Part shown: positions 18,006 to 25,214 of the stretch, piece after piece
Layout of the letters: each line of letters starts with the position of its first letter
How positions within the stretch are numbered: the stretch's first letter is position 1
Source of the DNA: DASUGM01 sp036274055
Lineage (GTDB): Bacteria > Acidobacteriota > Vicinamibacteria > Vicinamibacterales > SCN-69-37
Assembly: GCA_036274055.1 (NCBI GenBank)
Contig: DASUGM010000256.1
Span: 1-29,585, forward strand
Direction of reading: 5' to 3'
Length of the DNA: 29,585 nucleotides
Position numbers and translations under genes: made by a program
Notes under the pieces: generated by a model
What the model was told of the DNA's origin: nothing
The model's database searches: none
Seen by the model: only the letters and a program-made list of their open reading frames with translations

Positions 18006-19383
18006 TCGTTCGGCGCAAGCGCTGAACTTCGGCGTCGCGGGCGTCCAGAGCGATGGCGCGGCCGAGCGCCTCGCGGGCACCCTCGGCATCGCCAATCTGC
18101 CAACGCGCCCGCGCCACCATGCCCATCGTCGCCGCGTCGGCGTGGCCGCCGGCGACGATTCGGGATAGATGATCGAGTGCCGTCCGGGGGTCGCCGGCAT
18201 CGAGCGAGAGCACGGCGATCCGGCGGGCGCGCGCTTCGCGAACGGACGCAGTTGCGGTGTCGCCTTCGAGCGCGTCGAGGTCGACCAGCGCGTCCCGAGC
18301 CACGGCCGGATGATCCAATCGCACCGCCGCGTCGGCCAGGAACGCGAAGGCCTCGAGATCGATCGGCGACGTCGTCGTCGCTTCCTGGAGGATTCGCTCG
18401 GCGTTGGCGAGGTCGCCGGTCAGAAAGAGGGCGCGGCCGTAGAGCGCCAGGCCCTCACTTCGTGGCGCGTTGGCGCCGAGGGCCCGCTCGAGCACCACCA
18501 GGGCGCGGGTGACGCCCGAACGATCGCCGCCGCGCTCGGCACGCGCGAGATAGACGCGCGCGATCGCCATCTGGACGCCGGCGTCGGCGGGCTGCCGCGT
18601 CGCGGCCTCGTTCAGGGTGCCCAGTGCGGCGTCGAACTGGCCGCGCCGAGTCTCTGCCAGCGCGATCGCGACTCTTCGGGCCGGATCGGGGTCGGCCGTC
18701 GAGAGGGCCTGCAGTTGCAGCAGCTCGTCCACTGGCCGGCCGCGCTCGCGATACAGGTCCGCGAGTTCTTCGCGGGCCGGCGTCAGCGTCGGCGACAGTC
18801 GCACCGCTTGCTCGAGGGCGGCAATCGCCCCGTCGGGATTCTGGGCGTCGCGCAGGACCAGCCCCAGCAGGTAGTGAGCCGCGGCTTGTGACGGCTGGCG
18901 CACGATTGCCCGGCGGAGCGGGTCGATCGCCTCGGCGGGGAAGCCGGCGCGAAAACGCGCCAGGGCCAGTGCGTAGAGGACCGCCGGATCTTCGTCGCGC
19001 AGCAATGTCGCGGCGCGACCGTACCACTCGGCGGCCTGCGCGCGATCCCCACGCTCATCGAACAACGCGCCAATCGCGATCAACGGCTGCGGTGCGTCGG
19101 GGGCAAGGCGATTGGCCGCGCGCAGGTCCCGAAGCGCCTCGTCGTAGCGGCGCTGGACCCGGTAGGCGTCGCCGCGGCGGTACCAGGCCGCCATCGACGA
19201 GGGCCGGAGCGCGATCGCGCCGCTGAACGCCTCGATCGCGGCATAGCCCTGATCGGCGAACAACGCCCGCTCTCCCTGGTCGAGGAGCTGACGAAACTGT
19301 CGATCGCGGTCGAGATGCTGCAGGTAAGCGAGGGCGCCCGCCAACAGGCCAGTCACGCTCAAGAGGACCCAAAGGCGGCGCAC
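17998..19383 (-). CDS. Membrane-anchored tetratricopeptide-repeat protein
   Basis: 461 residues from GTG 19383. A longer reading from TTG 19413 would begin inside the hairpin repeat, so the GTG just before the hydrophobic segment RRLWVLLSVTGLLAGALAYL is preferred. After this single membrane anchor the protein is almost all TPR helices: pairs such as YAAIEAFSGAIALRPSSMAAWYRRGDA, YDEALRDLRAANRLAPDAP, PDGAIAALEQAVRLSP and AEGAREALGRAIALDA recur with a 34-residue rhythm, perhaps ten or more units. TPR proteins are scaffolds for protein complexes; no enzyme domain is seen. It converges on dppC and its 5' end faces the ECF sigma gene across the hairpin. Confidence 0.85.
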   Translation of the reverse strand: MRRLWVLLSVTGLLAGALAYLQHLDRDRQFRQLLDQGERALFADQGYAAIEAFSGAIALRPSSMAAWYRRGDAYRVQRRYDEALRDLRAANRLAPDAPQPLIAIGALFDERGDRAQAAEWYGRAATLLRDEDPAVLYALALARFRAGFPAEAIDPLRRAIVRQPSQAAAHYLLGLVLRDAQNPDGAIAALEQAVRLSPTLTPAREELADLYRERGRPVDELLQLQALSTADPDPARRVAIALAETRRGQFDAALGTLNEAATRQPADAGVQMAIARVYLARAERGGDRSGVTRALVVLERALGANAPRSEGLALYGRALFLTGDLANAERILQEATTTSPIDLEAFAFLADAAVRLDHPAVARDALVDLDALEGDTATASVREARARRIAVLSLDAGDPRTALDHLSRIVAGGHADAATMGMVARARWQIGDAEGAREALGRAIALDARDAEVQRLRRTIK

Positions 19384-19399
19384 GGTCTCATTGTACGGG

Positions 19400-19478
19400 G
19401 GCTCAGGGCTCAAGGCTCAGGGCTCGGCGCCGACCACAGTTCTACTGGTTCCGAGCCCTGAGCCCTGAGCCCTGAGCC
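19400..19478. repeat. Near-perfect 28-bp inverted repeat of GGGCTCA units
   Basis: Left arm 19400-19427 and right arm 19451-19478 are reverse complements at 27 of 28 positions, with a 23-base loop. Each arm is four head-to-tail copies of a seven-base unit close to GGGCTCA. It occupies the gap between the divergent TPR and ECF sigma genes, so any transcript through it would fold strongly. It is the same kind of object as the repeat at 4004-4095 but with a different unit. Confidence 0.92.
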
Positions 19479-19533
19479 ACCCCGACGGGACCGGTGTCTA
19501 AGTCAATAACAGTGGCACGGCGGGGGTGCTACC

Positions 19534-20163
19534 ATGGGTTTCGAGTCGTCCGTGAAGCCGTTTCGCACGCTGACCTGGCCTGAAGCCGCAAGCGCCGACT
19601 GGGCGCTGGTGCAGCAGTGCGCCGGAGGAGACGAAGCCGCATGCAGCCGGCTCGTCACCGACCATCAGCGGATGGTCTACCAGCTCAGCCTCCATCTGCT
19701 GGGCGATCCGCAGGAGGCCCTGGACCTGTCGCAGGAAGTCTTCCTGCGCGTGTTCCGGACGCTGCCTCAGTTCCGCGGCCAGTCGACGCTCCGCACCTGG
19801 ATCTATCGGATCGTCGTCAATCAGGCCTCGAACCGCCAGCGCTGGTGGAGGCGTCGTCACCGCTCTCAACAAGTGGCGCTCGACGATCACGCGGCGACGC
19901 ACGGCGAGATTGCCGAGTCGCGCAACTTCGCCAGCCCCGATCGCGTGATGCAGCAGAACGAGACCGCGCATCGCGTCTGGGGCGCGCTTGACTCACTCCC
20001 ATTCGATCAGCGCGCGGTGATTGTGCTGCGCGAAATCGATGGACTTAGCTACGAAGAGATCGCGACGTCGCTTGGCGTGGCCGTCGGCACCGTCAAGTCG
20101 CGCCTGGCCCGGGCTCGTGAATCGTTGCGCGAGGCCCTGAGAACTGAGAAAGCGGCTGGCTGA
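19534..20163 (+). CDS. ECF RNA polymerase sigma factor (RpoE-like)
   Basis: 209 residues, ATG start with a G-run (GGGGGTG) about 6 bases upstream. Region 2 spans about 22-100: DEAACSRLVTDHQRMVYQLSL, then DLSQEVFLRVFRTLPQFRG and STLRTWIYRIVVNQASNRQRW, the -10 recognition helix. Region 4 is at about 148-203: LDSLPFDQRAVIVLREIDGLSYEEIA followed by the helix-turn-helix LGVAVGTVKSRLARARESLR. There is no region 3, as expected for ECF factors. An anti-sigma gene starts 8 bases after its stop, so the two are an operon and the sigma is probably held inactive at the membrane until an envelope signal arrives. Confidence 0.95.
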   Translation: MGFESSVKPFRTLTWPEAASADWALVQQCAGGDEAACSRLVTDHQRMVYQLSLHLLGDPQEALDLSQEVFLRVFRTLPQFRGQSTLRTWIYRIVVNQASNRQRWWRRRHRSQQVALDDHAATHGEIAESRNFASPDRVMQQNETAHRVWGALDSLPFDQRAVIVLREIDGLSYEEIATSLGVAVGTVKSRLARARESLREALRTEKAAG

Positions 20164-20170
20164 GCATCTG

Positions 20171-20974
20171 ATGAACCCGGACCTGTCGTCCTTCATGTCG
20201 GGGGAGTGCCACCTCGTCGAGCGCCAAATCGAGGCGTTCGTCGACGGCGAGCTTTCCGGTGCGGATCGACTTTTCGTCGCCCAGCACCTCGAGTTGTGCC
20301 GCTCGTGCGCGTCGTCGGCCGAGGCGCTGACCGGACTCGGCGAGGTGTTGCGTGGCGCCGTGGCGGAGGATCTGCCGACGCCGGAAATGGAGGGACTCGC
20401 CTCCGGCGTGTTCAGCCGCATCGGCGCCGAGTCGGCGCAGTCATGGCGCGGCCTGGCCGCTCGAGCCGCCGACGGGTGGCACTGGGCGATCGTCGGCGGC
20501 GGCTCCGTGGCCGCGACGTTCGTGACGACGGCGTTTGTCGCGTTCATCCTGGCGTTCGGGCCGAAGCCGGAGCGTGAGGATTCGCTCGCCGCGCTGATCG
20601 GCAACCTTGGCCGGCCGCCAGGCATGCTGTTCCTGTATGCGACGCCGGGCGGCGATGGCGGCGACTCCGTGTTGATGCAGGTCGACAACGGCGAACCGGC
20701 GGCGTCGATCCTGACCGCTGCGCTGGCGGCGCCGGTTGGATTTCGGGCGCAGACCGAAGCCGAACTCGTCGGTGCGCTCGCAAACGCGCTCACCCGCAAG
20801 GGCCGCGTCGTCAACCTCTATCTGATGACGCCCGAAGATCGCCGCTACACCGAATCGCTGCTCGATGAGATCAACCGGCTGCGCTTCACTGAACCGCTGG
20901 CCATCGGCGCCGCGGTCGCCGTGCACCAGGTCCGCCTGGTCACGAGCACGGGCGTGACGGCGAAGGGCCTCTAG
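20171..20974 (+). CDS. Transmembrane zinc-finger anti-sigma factor
   Basis: 267 residues, ATG start. The N-terminal zinc-binding anti-sigma (ZAS/zf-HC2) domain has the H39-x3-C43-x2-C46 motif with Cys13/His14 upstream, and the typical IEAFVDGELS. One transmembrane helix lies at about 106-129, leaving some 140 residues outside the cytoplasm with no family I recognise. It should bind and inhibit the preceding ECF sigma factor, releasing it after redox change at the zinc site or proteolysis. Its stop is three bases from the end of the convergent propeller gene. Confidence 0.9.
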   Translation: MNPDLSSFMSGECHLVERQIEAFVDGELSGADRLFVAQHLELCRSCASSAEALTGLGEVLRGAVAEDLPTPEMEGLASGVFSRIGAESAQSWRGLAARAADGWHWAIVGGGSVAATFVTTAFVAFILAFGPKPEREDSLAALIGNLGRPPGMLFLYATPGGDGGDSVLMQVDNGEPAASILTAALAAPVGFRAQTEAELVGALANALTRKGRVVNLYLMTPEDRRYTESLLDEINRLRFTEPLAIGAAVAVHQVRLVTSTGVTAKGL

Positions 20975-20977
20975 TCC

Positions 20978-23104
20978 CTATCTGACGCTCGCGTTCGCGC
21001 TGTTCTGCGCGATGTCGGTCGCCCGCACAACCAGCCGCGCCGCGTCAGCCTCGTCGGCCAGCGGAATCTCGAAGCGCTCTTCGAGCGAGTCCGCGAGCCC
21101 GTCGGCCGGATAGACCGTCTGCCATCCCGCGCCGGCAAGCGAGAACTCCAGCTTTTGAATCGGGCTCTGCGCATCGCGCACGGTGACGACGACGCGGAGG
21201 CGGCCGTCTCGAGCGATCGCTGAACTGATGATCGGCGCCGTGTTGTCGACGACGACGATCTCGCTGTCGCGCTCACCGATCTGGGTGCGGTCGGCCGAGT
21301 TCGACGGCGCGTCTGACGCCAGCACACGGATGAGATAGCGGCCGTCGGCGACCGACGTCGTATCCCAGACGTAGATTTCATCGTTCAGGCCGGTACGCAG
21401 ATCGCGCCACGTGGTCTCGCCCTCGCGGCGGAACCGCAGCGAGTAGACCAGGTGATCGTTGTCGGCGTCCTCAGCCTTCCACGCGATCGTCTGCAGCCCT
21501 TTCTGGAACATGCGGCGTCCTGGCGTCGGCGCCGGCGGCCCTTGATCGCCCGGCGCGCGGCGCGCATTGGCGGTCGACTCGTCGAGGCCGAAGATCGCGC
21601 CTTCTTCACTCGAAAACGGCCTCTGAAAGACGACTCCGGGCGGATGCGCGGTCACTGATGTCACCGCCGGGCGCGTGTTTCGCGCGAGGTAGGCGACGGT
21701 CACGGCGGTGAGGGACGGAGCCGCGGCGCCGGTGCCGAGAACCGCGCGCCACTGGACGAAGCGCGCGGCCGGGCTCTTGATCGGCTCCCCGTCTTTCTTC
21801 GCGTACGCTGGCGACCAGTCGCTCCACGAGTCGTCGGGCTTCTCGGTGTTGCCCGAGCGCGTGTGGACCGTGACGCCGCCGGTGCTTTCCCAGCGGATCA
21901 ATCCCCAGGTGGACACGCTCTTCGTGTCGCGGACCGGCGAGACGTAACTGGCGTTGGCCTGGGTGCCGCTGCCGATGCCAATGACGCGGCCGGGATTGGC
22001 GGTCGCAAACGCCGACAGCCCGCCGTTGCGGCCGCCGCTGGCGAAGCGCGTGACCTGCTTGGCGTCAACGCCGGTGAGCAGAAACACCTCGCGCGACCGA
22101 GAGACCTGATAGAGACGGCCCTCCGGACCGCTGGCGACGATCACGCTGCCGTCGTTCTGCGCCGCGACGTCGTAGATTGCGTCGCCGGTCTCGTAGATCG
22201 ACTCCCACGATCCCGTCGGATCGATCCGGAACAGGACCGAGCGTTTCGCCGGGCTGGCCGGCGCTGACGCGCCGGCGGTGGGCGGAGTGCCAGACGACAC
22301 CGTGATCGCGATCGATGTCGCTTCCCCGGAGGACGTCGAGTCCTCGCCGCGAGCCACGCCGGCGGCAAACAGCGTTCCGTCGCCGGCGCTCGACACCGCG
22401 CGCAGTTCGGTCATGCCGGCGTCGAGGACGACGAACGGACGATCGCCGGCTTCGAAGCGATAGAGACGCCCGGGCGATTCGGTGCCGGCGAGGATTCGGC
22501 CCGAGGCATCACGAGCGAGCGTGACGACATGCGCCGCCGGCGGACGATAGATCACCGAACTCGTTCCGGTGCTGTTGACGCGATAAATCACCGCGGGATT
22601 CCCGGCGCCGACCCAGAGGTTGCCGGACGCATCCACCGCGAGCGCCCAGATGTATTTTTCCGTCGGATCGAAGAAGACCCTCGACGAACCGTCCGCTTCG
22701 ATCGCGTAGACCTTGCCGTCGGGCGCTGTCGCCGCGTAGACACGCGTGCCGGCGGCGGCGAGCGCGAAGACGTTGGCTTCCTCGGCGTCGAGCAGCGTCT
22801 GTTCCGGTTGACCGGACCGTAGTCGCAGGACCTTGCCGTCACCGCCAGTACCGGCGATCAGGGTGCCATCGCCGGTGTCGATCAGACTCCAGACTTGTGG
22901 TGGCGTCGCGGTCAGGCGGTTGGCGAGTGCCGGCCCTGGCGTCAGCACGCCGTTGAGGCTGATGTAGACGCCATCGGAGGTGCCGCGAAGAAAATCCGCG
23001 GCGGTCGCGACCGTCCAGAAGGTCGGCCCCGAAGCCTGCAGCGCGAGCGAGGTCGCCACGACGAACGTCGCGGCGGCGGTGACAACGAAACGTGGTGTCG
23101 GCAT
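20978..23104 (-). CDS. Secreted beta-propeller protein with C-terminal beta-sandwich domains
   Basis: 708 residues, ATG start and a signal peptide (about 1-25, ATFVVATSLALQAS). Residues about 60-360 contain six or so blade-like repeats of the form G-x-L-x-A-G-T...G-x-L-Y/F-R: GTLIAGTGGDGKVLRL, GNLWVGAGNPAVIYRV, GRILAGTESPGRLYRF and GSVIVASGPEGRLYQV. About 385-490 is a beta-sandwich-like region (HTRSGNTEKPDDSWSDWS) and about 490-700 looks like Fn3/Ig-type domains, including VDNTAP. No catalytic motif was found. It follows the S55-type gene by 15 bases and is probably co-transcribed with it. The function is unknown; binding of a polymer or protein in the periplasm or outside is a guess. Confidence 0.8.
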   Translation of the reverse strand: MPTPRFVVTAAATFVVATSLALQASGPTFWTVATAADFLRGTSDGVYISLNGVLTPGPALANRLTATPPQVWSLIDTGDGTLIAGTGGDGKVLRLRSGQPEQTLLDAEEANVFALAAAGTRVYAATAPDGKVYAIEADGSSRVFFDPTEKYIWALAVDASGNLWVGAGNPAVIYRVNSTGTSSVIYRPPAAHVVTLARDASGRILAGTESPGRLYRFEAGDRPFVVLDAGMTELRAVSSAGDGTLFAAGVARGEDSTSSGEATSIAITVSSGTPPTAGASAPASPAKRSVLFRIDPTGSWESIYETGDAIYDVAAQNDGSVIVASGPEGRLYQVSRSREVFLLTGVDAKQVTRFASGGRNGGLSAFATANPGRVIGIGSGTQANASYVSPVRDTKSVSTWGLIRWESTGGVTVHTRSGNTEKPDDSWSDWSPAYAKKDGEPIKSPAARFVQWRAVLGTGAAAPSLTAVTVAYLARNTRPAVTSVTAHPPGVVFQRPFSSEEGAIFGLDESTANARRAPGDQGPPAPTPGRRMFQKGLQTIAWKAEDADNDHLVYSLRFRREGETTWRDLRTGLNDEIYVWDTTSVADGRYLIRVLASDAPSNSADRTQIGERDSEIVVVDNTAPIISSAIARDGRLRVVVTVRDAQSPIQKLEFSLAGAGWQTVYPADGLADSLEERFEIPLADEADAARLVVRATDIAQNSANASVR

Positions 23105-23119
23105 CGAAAAACGGGGCGG

Positions 23120-24958
23120 CTACTGGCCGCGAGGCGAGAGCGTGAATGTCATCTCGCGCGACCCCTTGACCGCGGCGTCGAGGCGCTGTTCCCAGGCTCC
23201 GACGACGGTCTTGCTGACGGGCGCGCGGCCGACGGTGGCGTCGGCGTCGAGCACGGATCGAACTGAACCGGGAAGTGCCGGCAACGTCTCGCCGGCGACG
23301 ACCGTGCCGGCACTCGACGTGATCAAGCGCACGTAAATCCGATTGCCGCGCCGGGCCGCGGTCAAGTCGTTGAGCAACGATGGCCAACTCGCGGGTTTGC
23401 CGGGCTTGATATCGCGCTGTTCGAGCGTGGTCAATCCGGCGCCGTCGGTCACCAAGAGCGTCACCGGCCCGTCGGCATGGCTCGGCATCGTCACCGGCAT
23501 CGAAATGGTGCGCGCGATACCGCGGAAGTCGCGGAGCTGGACCTGCAGTGTGTGGGTCGCGCCGAATTTCGGCTTGACCGTGTCGAGCCAGACCCGTTCG
23601 ATCGTCGCCGTCGTCGTGCGCTCGGCCACCTTCAAGGTCAGGTCGAGGCGCTCCGGCGCCACGCGCTTGAACTCGTTGGCCACGGCGACGCCGACCGGCG
23701 TCGCGATCGCGCCAGCGACGGCCGTAATCGCGCCGTCGCCGGAAAAGTAGTCGTCGATCGGGATCGAGCCGTCGGCGCCAAAGGAGAGGGTGCCCGAGGC
23801 CCCGACCGCCAGCATGCCGGTCTGTCGCTCATAGGCGATGACAGAATTCAGCACCGCGACATAGGTGAACAGGGCCGTGAGCGACGGATCCTGAATCACC
23901 TGAAAGGAGAACTTGCGCTCGCCGGCGCGCTCCGACTGCAGCGTCAGATTGATGTCGAGCGATTTCGGCGGCGCGCCCAGCGTGCCGCCGACGGCGGTGC
24001 TCCGATCCTGGTCCATCACGCCAATCACCGGACCGAGCGTGGCGATCTTCATCGACGTGTCGAGACTCGGGAGCACGGTATAGACCTGCGCCTTGGTCAT
24101 CGCGAAGGCGGTCGAGCCGAGGTTGAGAAACGGATGTCCGAAGCCGTAGACGCGCGTGCCGTCGACCCAGGTGACGGTTCCGGTTGCGCCCATTTCGGTG
24201 TCGCCGCGGAGCATGCCCATGCCGACGGCGTCGCCCGGACGCAGCGCCGGCGCCGCCGGCGCGGGACGATTGGCCGTCGCGTTCTGATCGGCGACGCCGG
24301 CCGGCGCCAGGGCCGCGCGCAGATCGCGATCGACCCTCGGGTCGAATCCGCTGAGGACCATGGCCGCGCCAATGGGCCGCAGCGTCGGGGCCAGATCGAG
24401 CATCGATGCCGGGCCGACGGCGCGCACATCGCTGGGGAGCGCGTTCAACGGCGCCGCCGCCCGGGCTGCCAGGCGACCGAACGCGGCGAAGACTTCGTCA
24501 GAGGTCGCTGGCCAGCGCAGGTCAAACGCGCCGCCGCCGGTGGTCGTGCGCGCGATCGAACCGTCGACCGCGGCGACCATCTCCGCGATCGGTGTGATGC
24601 CGGCGAGCGGTTCTTTGGGGAACGAGCCGAGCGAATAGGAGACGGCGCCGAGCAGTTTGCCGTCGACGAACACGGGACTGCCGCTCATGCCTTGCATCAC
24701 GCCGGTGTTGGCGAGCGGGCCGCCTTCGAGCCGCGCGAGAATCAGATCGCGGCGCGGCCCCATGACGTTACGCAGCACGCCGATGACGGTGGCTTTGAAT
24801 TCGCTCAGGGTGTCACCGGCGAACACAGTCCGTCCGGTTCCGACCATGCCGGGCCGGACGTCGTCGATCGGGAAGAACGTCGTCTGCGAGGCGGGGGAAG
24901 CCGGCAGCGCGGCGGCCGCGAGGGCGCCGACAACTACGCTGAGGATCAGCCGGCGCAT
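23120..24958 (-). CDS. SpoIVB-like (peptidase S55) secreted protein
   Basis: 612 residues from ATG 24958, which has GGAGG 9 bases upstream; 8 extra codons further up are unlikely. A signal peptide (1-24) is followed by VRPGMVGTGRTVFAGDTL and the S55 hallmark GVMQGMSGSPVFVDGKLLGAV, with the likely nucleophile S92. The only conserved-looking His segment, VYGFGHPFLNLG (H275), comes after the Ser, and no His precedes S92. In SpoIVB of Bacillus the His comes first. SpoIVB is a sporulation signalling protease; this Gram-negative context has no sign of sporulation, so the role is unknown and activity unproven. It is transcribed divergently from the trp leader and followed by the propeller gene. Confidence 0.82.
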   Translation of the reverse strand: MRRLILSVVVGALAAAALPASPASQTTFFPIDDVRPGMVGTGRTVFAGDTLSEFKATVIGVLRNVMGPRRDLILARLEGGPLANTGVMQGMSGSPVFVDGKLLGAVSYSLGSFPKEPLAGITPIAEMVAAVDGSIARTTTGGGAFDLRWPATSDEVFAAFGRLAARAAAPLNALPSDVRAVGPASMLDLAPTLRPIGAAMVLSGFDPRVDRDLRAALAPAGVADQNATANRPAPAAPALRPGDAVGMGMLRGDTEMGATGTVTWVDGTRVYGFGHPFLNLGSTAFAMTKAQVYTVLPSLDTSMKIATLGPVIGVMDQDRSTAVGGTLGAPPKSLDINLTLQSERAGERKFSFQVIQDPSLTALFTYVAVLNSVIAYERQTGMLAVGASGTLSFGADGSIPIDDYFSGDGAITAVAGAIATPVGVAVANEFKRVAPERLDLTLKVAERTTTATIERVWLDTVKPKFGATHTLQVQLRDFRGIARTISMPVTMPSHADGPVTLLVTDGAGLTTLEQRDIKPGKPASWPSLLNDLTAARRGNRIYVRLITSSAGTVVAGETLPALPGSVRSVLDADATVGRAPVSKTVVGAWEQRLDAAVKGSREMTFTLSPRGQ

Positions 24959-24984
24959 CTCAGAAAACCTCCGCTGCTGCACTG

Positions 24985-25001
24985 GTTATAACACGCGTTA
25001 T
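24985..25001. promoter_or_regulatory. Candidate extended -10 and near-palindrome between divergent S55 and trp units
   Basis: On the minus strand TGT-TATAAC (24993-24985) is an extended -10-like element, placed some 27 bases before the S55 gene start with its GGAGG between. The overlapping plus-strand reading TATAAC (24987-24992) could serve the trp side. The adjoining ATAAC-ACGC-GTTAT (24988-25001) is a 14-base near-palindrome that could be an operator. No good -35 accompanies either reading. Confidence 0.35.
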
Positions 25002-25013
25002 CGGCGCGGGCAT

Positions 25014-25042
25014 TTGACCCCTTGCGTGCCCTCTGGTACGCT
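25014..25042 (+). promoter_or_regulatory. Candidate trp operon promoter
   Basis: TTGACC (25014-25019), a 17-base spacer and TACGCT (25037-25042) make a fair -35/-10 pair. A start site about 7 bases on would fall at the leader's GAGG (25047-25050), leaving almost no 5' leader, so the real promoter may instead be the TATAAC at 24987. Confidence 0.3.
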
Positions 25043-25058
25043 TCCCGAGGTCTTGACC

Positions 25059-25154
25059 GTGGCACAGAACTTCAGATTTCGGGCCTGCACGCCGACCGCC
25101 TGGTCGTATTGGTGGTGGTATGCCTCGAATGCTGAGGGGGTCCGGGCGCTGTAG
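25059..25154 (+). CDS. trpL: trp operon leader peptide (attenuator ORF)
   Basis: A 31-codon ORF, GTG start, TAG stop, with GAGG 8 bases before the start. It holds four Trp codons, W15 and W18-W20 (25101-25103 and 25110-25118), flanked by Tyr17 and Tyr21 (SYWWWYA), in a genome where Trp should be about 1%. The Trp run is followed after 12 bases by a segment that can pair either with the 5' arm of a terminator or be covered by a translating ribosome. The stop codon lies just beyond that segment. This is the geometry of ribosome-mediated transcription attenuation. The downstream genes (aroDE, trpE, trpG, trpD) make tryptophan, so content and context agree. The peptide itself probably has no other job. 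Confidence 0.88.
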   Translation: MAQNFRFRACTPTAWSYWWWYASNAEGVRAL

Positions 25155-25191
25155 TACAAGACGCCGCGGGGGATTGAATGGCCTCTTCAGC
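25131..25191 (+). promoter_or_regulatory. Antiterminator of the trp attenuator (segments 2 and 3)
   Basis: Segment 2 (25131-25141, GCTGAGGGGGT) pairs with segment 3 (25181-25191, GCCTCTTCAGC) over 11 positions, three of them G-U. Segment 2 is a near copy of the terminator's 3' arm, so antiterminator and terminator exclude each other. A ribosome stalled on Trp codons ending at 25118 would leave segment 2 free and favour this stem. A possible segment 1 is CGGGCC (25080-25085), able to pair with GGTCCG (25139-25144); that last pairing is weak evidence. Confidence 0.75.
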
Positions 25192-25214
25192 CGACCGCTG
25201 AAGGGGCTTTTTTT
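25181..25214 (+). terminator. Intrinsic terminator of the trp attenuator
   Basis: Perfect 11-bp stem GCCTCTTCAGC / GCTGAAGGGGC (25181-25191 with 25197-25207, one G-U), five-base loop CGACC, then seven T (25208-25214) ending directly at the aroDE ATG. The 3' arm contains AAGGGG (25201-25206), the only Shine-Dalgarno for aroDE, 8 bases from its start codon. The hairpin could therefore also block translation of any read-through RNA. Confidence 0.9.

Noticed and set aside
19513..19530. TGGCAC...TGCT upstream of the ECF sigma gene as a sigma-54 promoter
   Set aside because: The GG and GC elements are two bases too far apart for a -24/-12 promoter.
25060..25075. TGGCACAGAACTTCA as a sigma-54 promoter for the trp genes
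   Set aside because: The -12 GC is absent, and the bases are the start of the leader ORF.
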